DNA from: Progne subis subis
Taxonomy: Eukaryota; Chordata; Aves; Passeriformes; Hirundinidae
Assembly: GCA_022316685.1 (NCBI GenBank)
Contig: JAKJHU010000014.1
Location: forward strand, 4,273,001 to 4,337,000
Direction: 5' to 3'
DNA length: 64,000 nt
Position 1 is the stretch's first letter, and every line of letters starts with the position of its first letter. The position numbers were made by a program, and so were the translations under genes. Positions 61,201-64,000 of the stretch are shown here, piece by piece. The notes below the pieces were generated by a model that saw only the letters and a list, made by a program, of their open reading frames with translations, made no database searches and was not told the origin of the DNA.

Positions 61201-64000
61201 TGAATTTATAGCAACATGTGGCCTGGTTGGAGCAGAACAGAGCAGACTTCCAACTGCTGTAAAGTGTCATTGTGGCTTTGACAGATAGGTCAACATATAG
61301 ATTTGAGGATCACGAAGAACTAGATGTTCCTTTCTATACCGATTTTAACAAAAATTTCTACAGCGTGCAAAAGCTGCAAACTCTGGTACTAATCTTTTCT
61401 TTGCATCCATGTAATTTCAGGTTGTTGGGGTTTTTTTATTTAATATAGAAGACTTTTTTTCCACAAGAATTTTGGCCTTACATGCAAATATCCATGAGCA
61501 TATTGTAAAGCACGTTTTAAAGCCTGGTAGTGCTCATAAATCAGGATAGTGGTACTTGTAATAATTTCTGTGAGTGGGTGTTCATGTGCACGAGAAGAAA
61601 TGCAAAATTGGACAGTGAGATGAGCCATGATGAACATTAAAGGTCCAGAAGCGGATCGATAGCTGGTGTAAATTGTCAGGGCTTCATTGACTCCAATGGT
61701 CCCACGATAAACACTAATTCAGCTGGAGCTAAAGACATTGTCATCATCTTATCAGCTGCTCAGTGACAGAGGAGAATGCTGAATGAGGGGCAGGGCTTGC
61801 CTCCACACCTTTGAATGGTGCAAAAAAGTAAAATTCCCTGGTTAGACTCATGTTTTGAAACCTCCTTTATTGGCTGTGTGAGGGTATGCATGTGGAGACA
61901 GATGCATTTATGCACAAGAAGGCATTTTCTGAGACAAATACATGATGTCTACTGCTGTGATGGTACTTTTATCTTCAAATGGAAACAAAATAAATTTCAA
62001 GAGACTGTAATTTGCTTGTACAATTTTGTTGCACTCTTATGAGGTTTTTCATTCATCCCAGTAGCAAAGGGACACGAAACTCAGGTTTTAATCCACAATT
62101 TACATACAATACTTGAATCCTTTTTCAAAACTAAAGCTTGTTACAGAAATTATGGTTTCCCAGGTGTACAAATTACTGAGAATTGTAATATCAACAAAAA
62201 GGAACAAAGCCAGGTTGCATATAAAAATCTGCACCTCCTAGGTGACTCTCAACAGGTTTTTTTCCTAAATATTTTCCACCAGATAAGGTTCATTACCTTG
62301 TTCTAACCATTTCCCATTTCACAGCGTTAAGATTTTACTGAACCTGTATATAAGAAATTAATTATACAATGGCATGAACAGAACCTAAGAGAGAAGGGAC
62401 TTTGTGCATGGCTGGTGATGAACTCATCGATTCTGCTGCGAAGTTCTCTTGAACACCTTATCAAATGCTGGTCTGCATACAAATGAATTGATGTGGCAGA
62501 ATGGAATCAAATTAGAATGTTTAGAGTAAAGGCCCATTTGCCACGTTTCACATTGTTCATATTTACTTGGAGGCCTCAGGAGGGCATCTTAATCTTATAG
62601 TGTTATTATTTCTAATAGAAAAAGAGATTTTTAATGTTATTTGGAGAAAGTCCCTTAGCTTGCAGACTGAAAAAAAAAAAACAAACCCAACAAAAAAACC
62701 AGAACTGCTGCAACAGATATTTTGACAAGAGCTTTGAAAGAAAAATAACAAAACCTCTGAAGGGAATTTCCCATTAATCTAATTTATTTGGAAGCACATT
62801 TTCACAATAATTAAATTATCTAACGTTCGCTTACATTAAAAAGCGACCATCTGTAACTGTTCAATACTAGAAAAAAAGGTGGGGGGCAAGGCCAATATTT
62901 TAAAGTAACATCACAGGGAAAAGAGCAACAACTTCCAAACATCAAAGGAATACCATGATGTTTGACAGCTTCCTATGAAGTCAGCTGTTTCATCTCCTAG
63001 TGAAGTTGGCAACAGAAATTCCAGCATCTTCTCTGCAGTGGTGTCTTTAAAACTGTAACATGTTTATTTGTTAGACCTCCATTCATCCGGTTTTCAGGGT
63101 GTTTGAAGTAACAGAAACATCTGATAATTAAAGACTTGTTACACAGGAATCCATGTTTAGTACAGACAACAGAAATAACAACCACATTTTCCTACAGAGG
63201 ATTTTATCCAGGAAGTTCATCCATGCCTTGCAAGTCTTCCGTGGGTGGAGAATACCAGGTATAACCAACTGAGATACCATTGAGCAAAATGCCTTTTTTA
63301 TCGGTTTTATTTCTCCTAGAAATGTCAGCACAGCACATTATATTGCCTGTAATTTTAATAGATAAACGAGACAATGATTCCATTGTTATTTTTTTTTTTC
63401 TCAAAATGGTAGAATACATTTTCTTAAAAAGGTCTGCAAACATATTTACAAAAGTGTGAAATCAATAAATGCAGGCTCTTTATATTTTTACTGAACTTCC
63501 AAAGACTGACTGATATCCTAATTTTATTGTAAATCTGGTCCAAGGATGATACAAGAAATTAAATATCACACTCAATTTTGCTTTTGTGTAGGCTACCATG
63601 AAAAACAAATCAAATAGATAAAATATTATGAAAAGAACAAACTTATATTCCATGAAGCACATGAAGATATTCCAAAACCATTTCTTATTTCATTTCAGCT
63701 TTAAAACATCTCTTTCTCCTTCTTAGTGTTGCGTTAAAACATGGGACACCTTCTTACTTTTGGAAAGCCAGCTGCTGTAATGTCAGTATAAAGTAGCCAC
63801 TGAAATATCATTCACAGTATCTGCATCACAGGAATGGACTTTTTTTTTTTTTTCCAAAACAGGAGTGACAAAATTTGTGTTGTTGCCTTCATCTTTCACA
63901 TTTTAAATAATATTGGCTGACAGAAATAAAGTGTATTGTCATGCTTGGTTTACCTAAATCATTTATTTTGTAACTAATAAAAGTAAACAATTACCAGATA
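58267..64000. other. Non-coding region, right end
   Basis: No gene recognised. It holds a CCCAAAT-like simple repeat at about 60,055-60,086, a 21-base-period duplication of TACTGCTGAAGTTGT at 60,605-60,640, a T-C-T block at 60,859-60,881 and short A or T runs near 62,669 and 63,840. Frames up to 108 codons lack any family signature. Confidence 0.55.
60605..60640 (+). repeat. Two-copy tandem repeat, 21-base period
   Basis: TACTGCTGAAGTTGT occurs at 60,605-60,619 and again at 60,626-60,640 without mismatch. Confidence 0.85.

Overview
The window looks like nuclear DNA from a bird, most likely a neoavian and probably a passerine. The evidence is a scatter of degenerate chicken-repeat-1 (CR1) LINE fragments, whose 3' parts match the avian pattern (for example 'gatcatcgagtccagctt' and 'ttgtgattctgtgattc'), and one clean solo endogenous-retrovirus LTR of a type common in bird genomes. 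Most of the sequence is AT-rich, intron-like or intergenic DNA. I recognise no protein. The open reading frames, up to 211 codons, are short, start at chance ATGs and show no recognisable domain, so I call no protein-coding gene.

Layout. Positions 1-30,589 are AT-rich non-coding DNA with CR1 copies at about 7,690-8,080, 26,988-27,057 and 28,570-28,868 and the solo LTR at 25,864-26,445. Several places on the minus strand look like spliced exons (220-1,056, 6,533-6,591, 13,015-13,768), but none is confirmed. Positions 30,590-32,053 hold the one strong regulatory landmark: a CpG island whose core (31,021-31,353) has GC boxes and an imperfect triple repeat carrying minus-strand splice-donor-like sites. 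A minus-oriented CR1 (about 31,354-31,715) directly abuts the core, and a second GC-rich shoulder (about 31,800-32,053) follows, ending in a plus-strand donor-like site. Positions 32,054-64,000 are again non-coding, with CR1 copies near 33,965, 35,700, 42,775 and 47,820, a recent 68-bp duplication (40,954-41,021 and 42,397-42,464), several T/G or A tracts and a few weak plus-strand exon candidates.

How it may work. The simplest reading is that the CpG island is the promoter of a gene or long non-coding RNA transcribed leftwards, perhaps with a divergent transcript to the right. The left part would then be intron and the right part upstream or divergent sequence. This is inference from CpG density, splice-like sites and an uncounted impression of strand composition. 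I found no CRISPR array, bacterial feature, tRNA, rRNA or complete mobile element, and no clear sign of a previously undescribed system.
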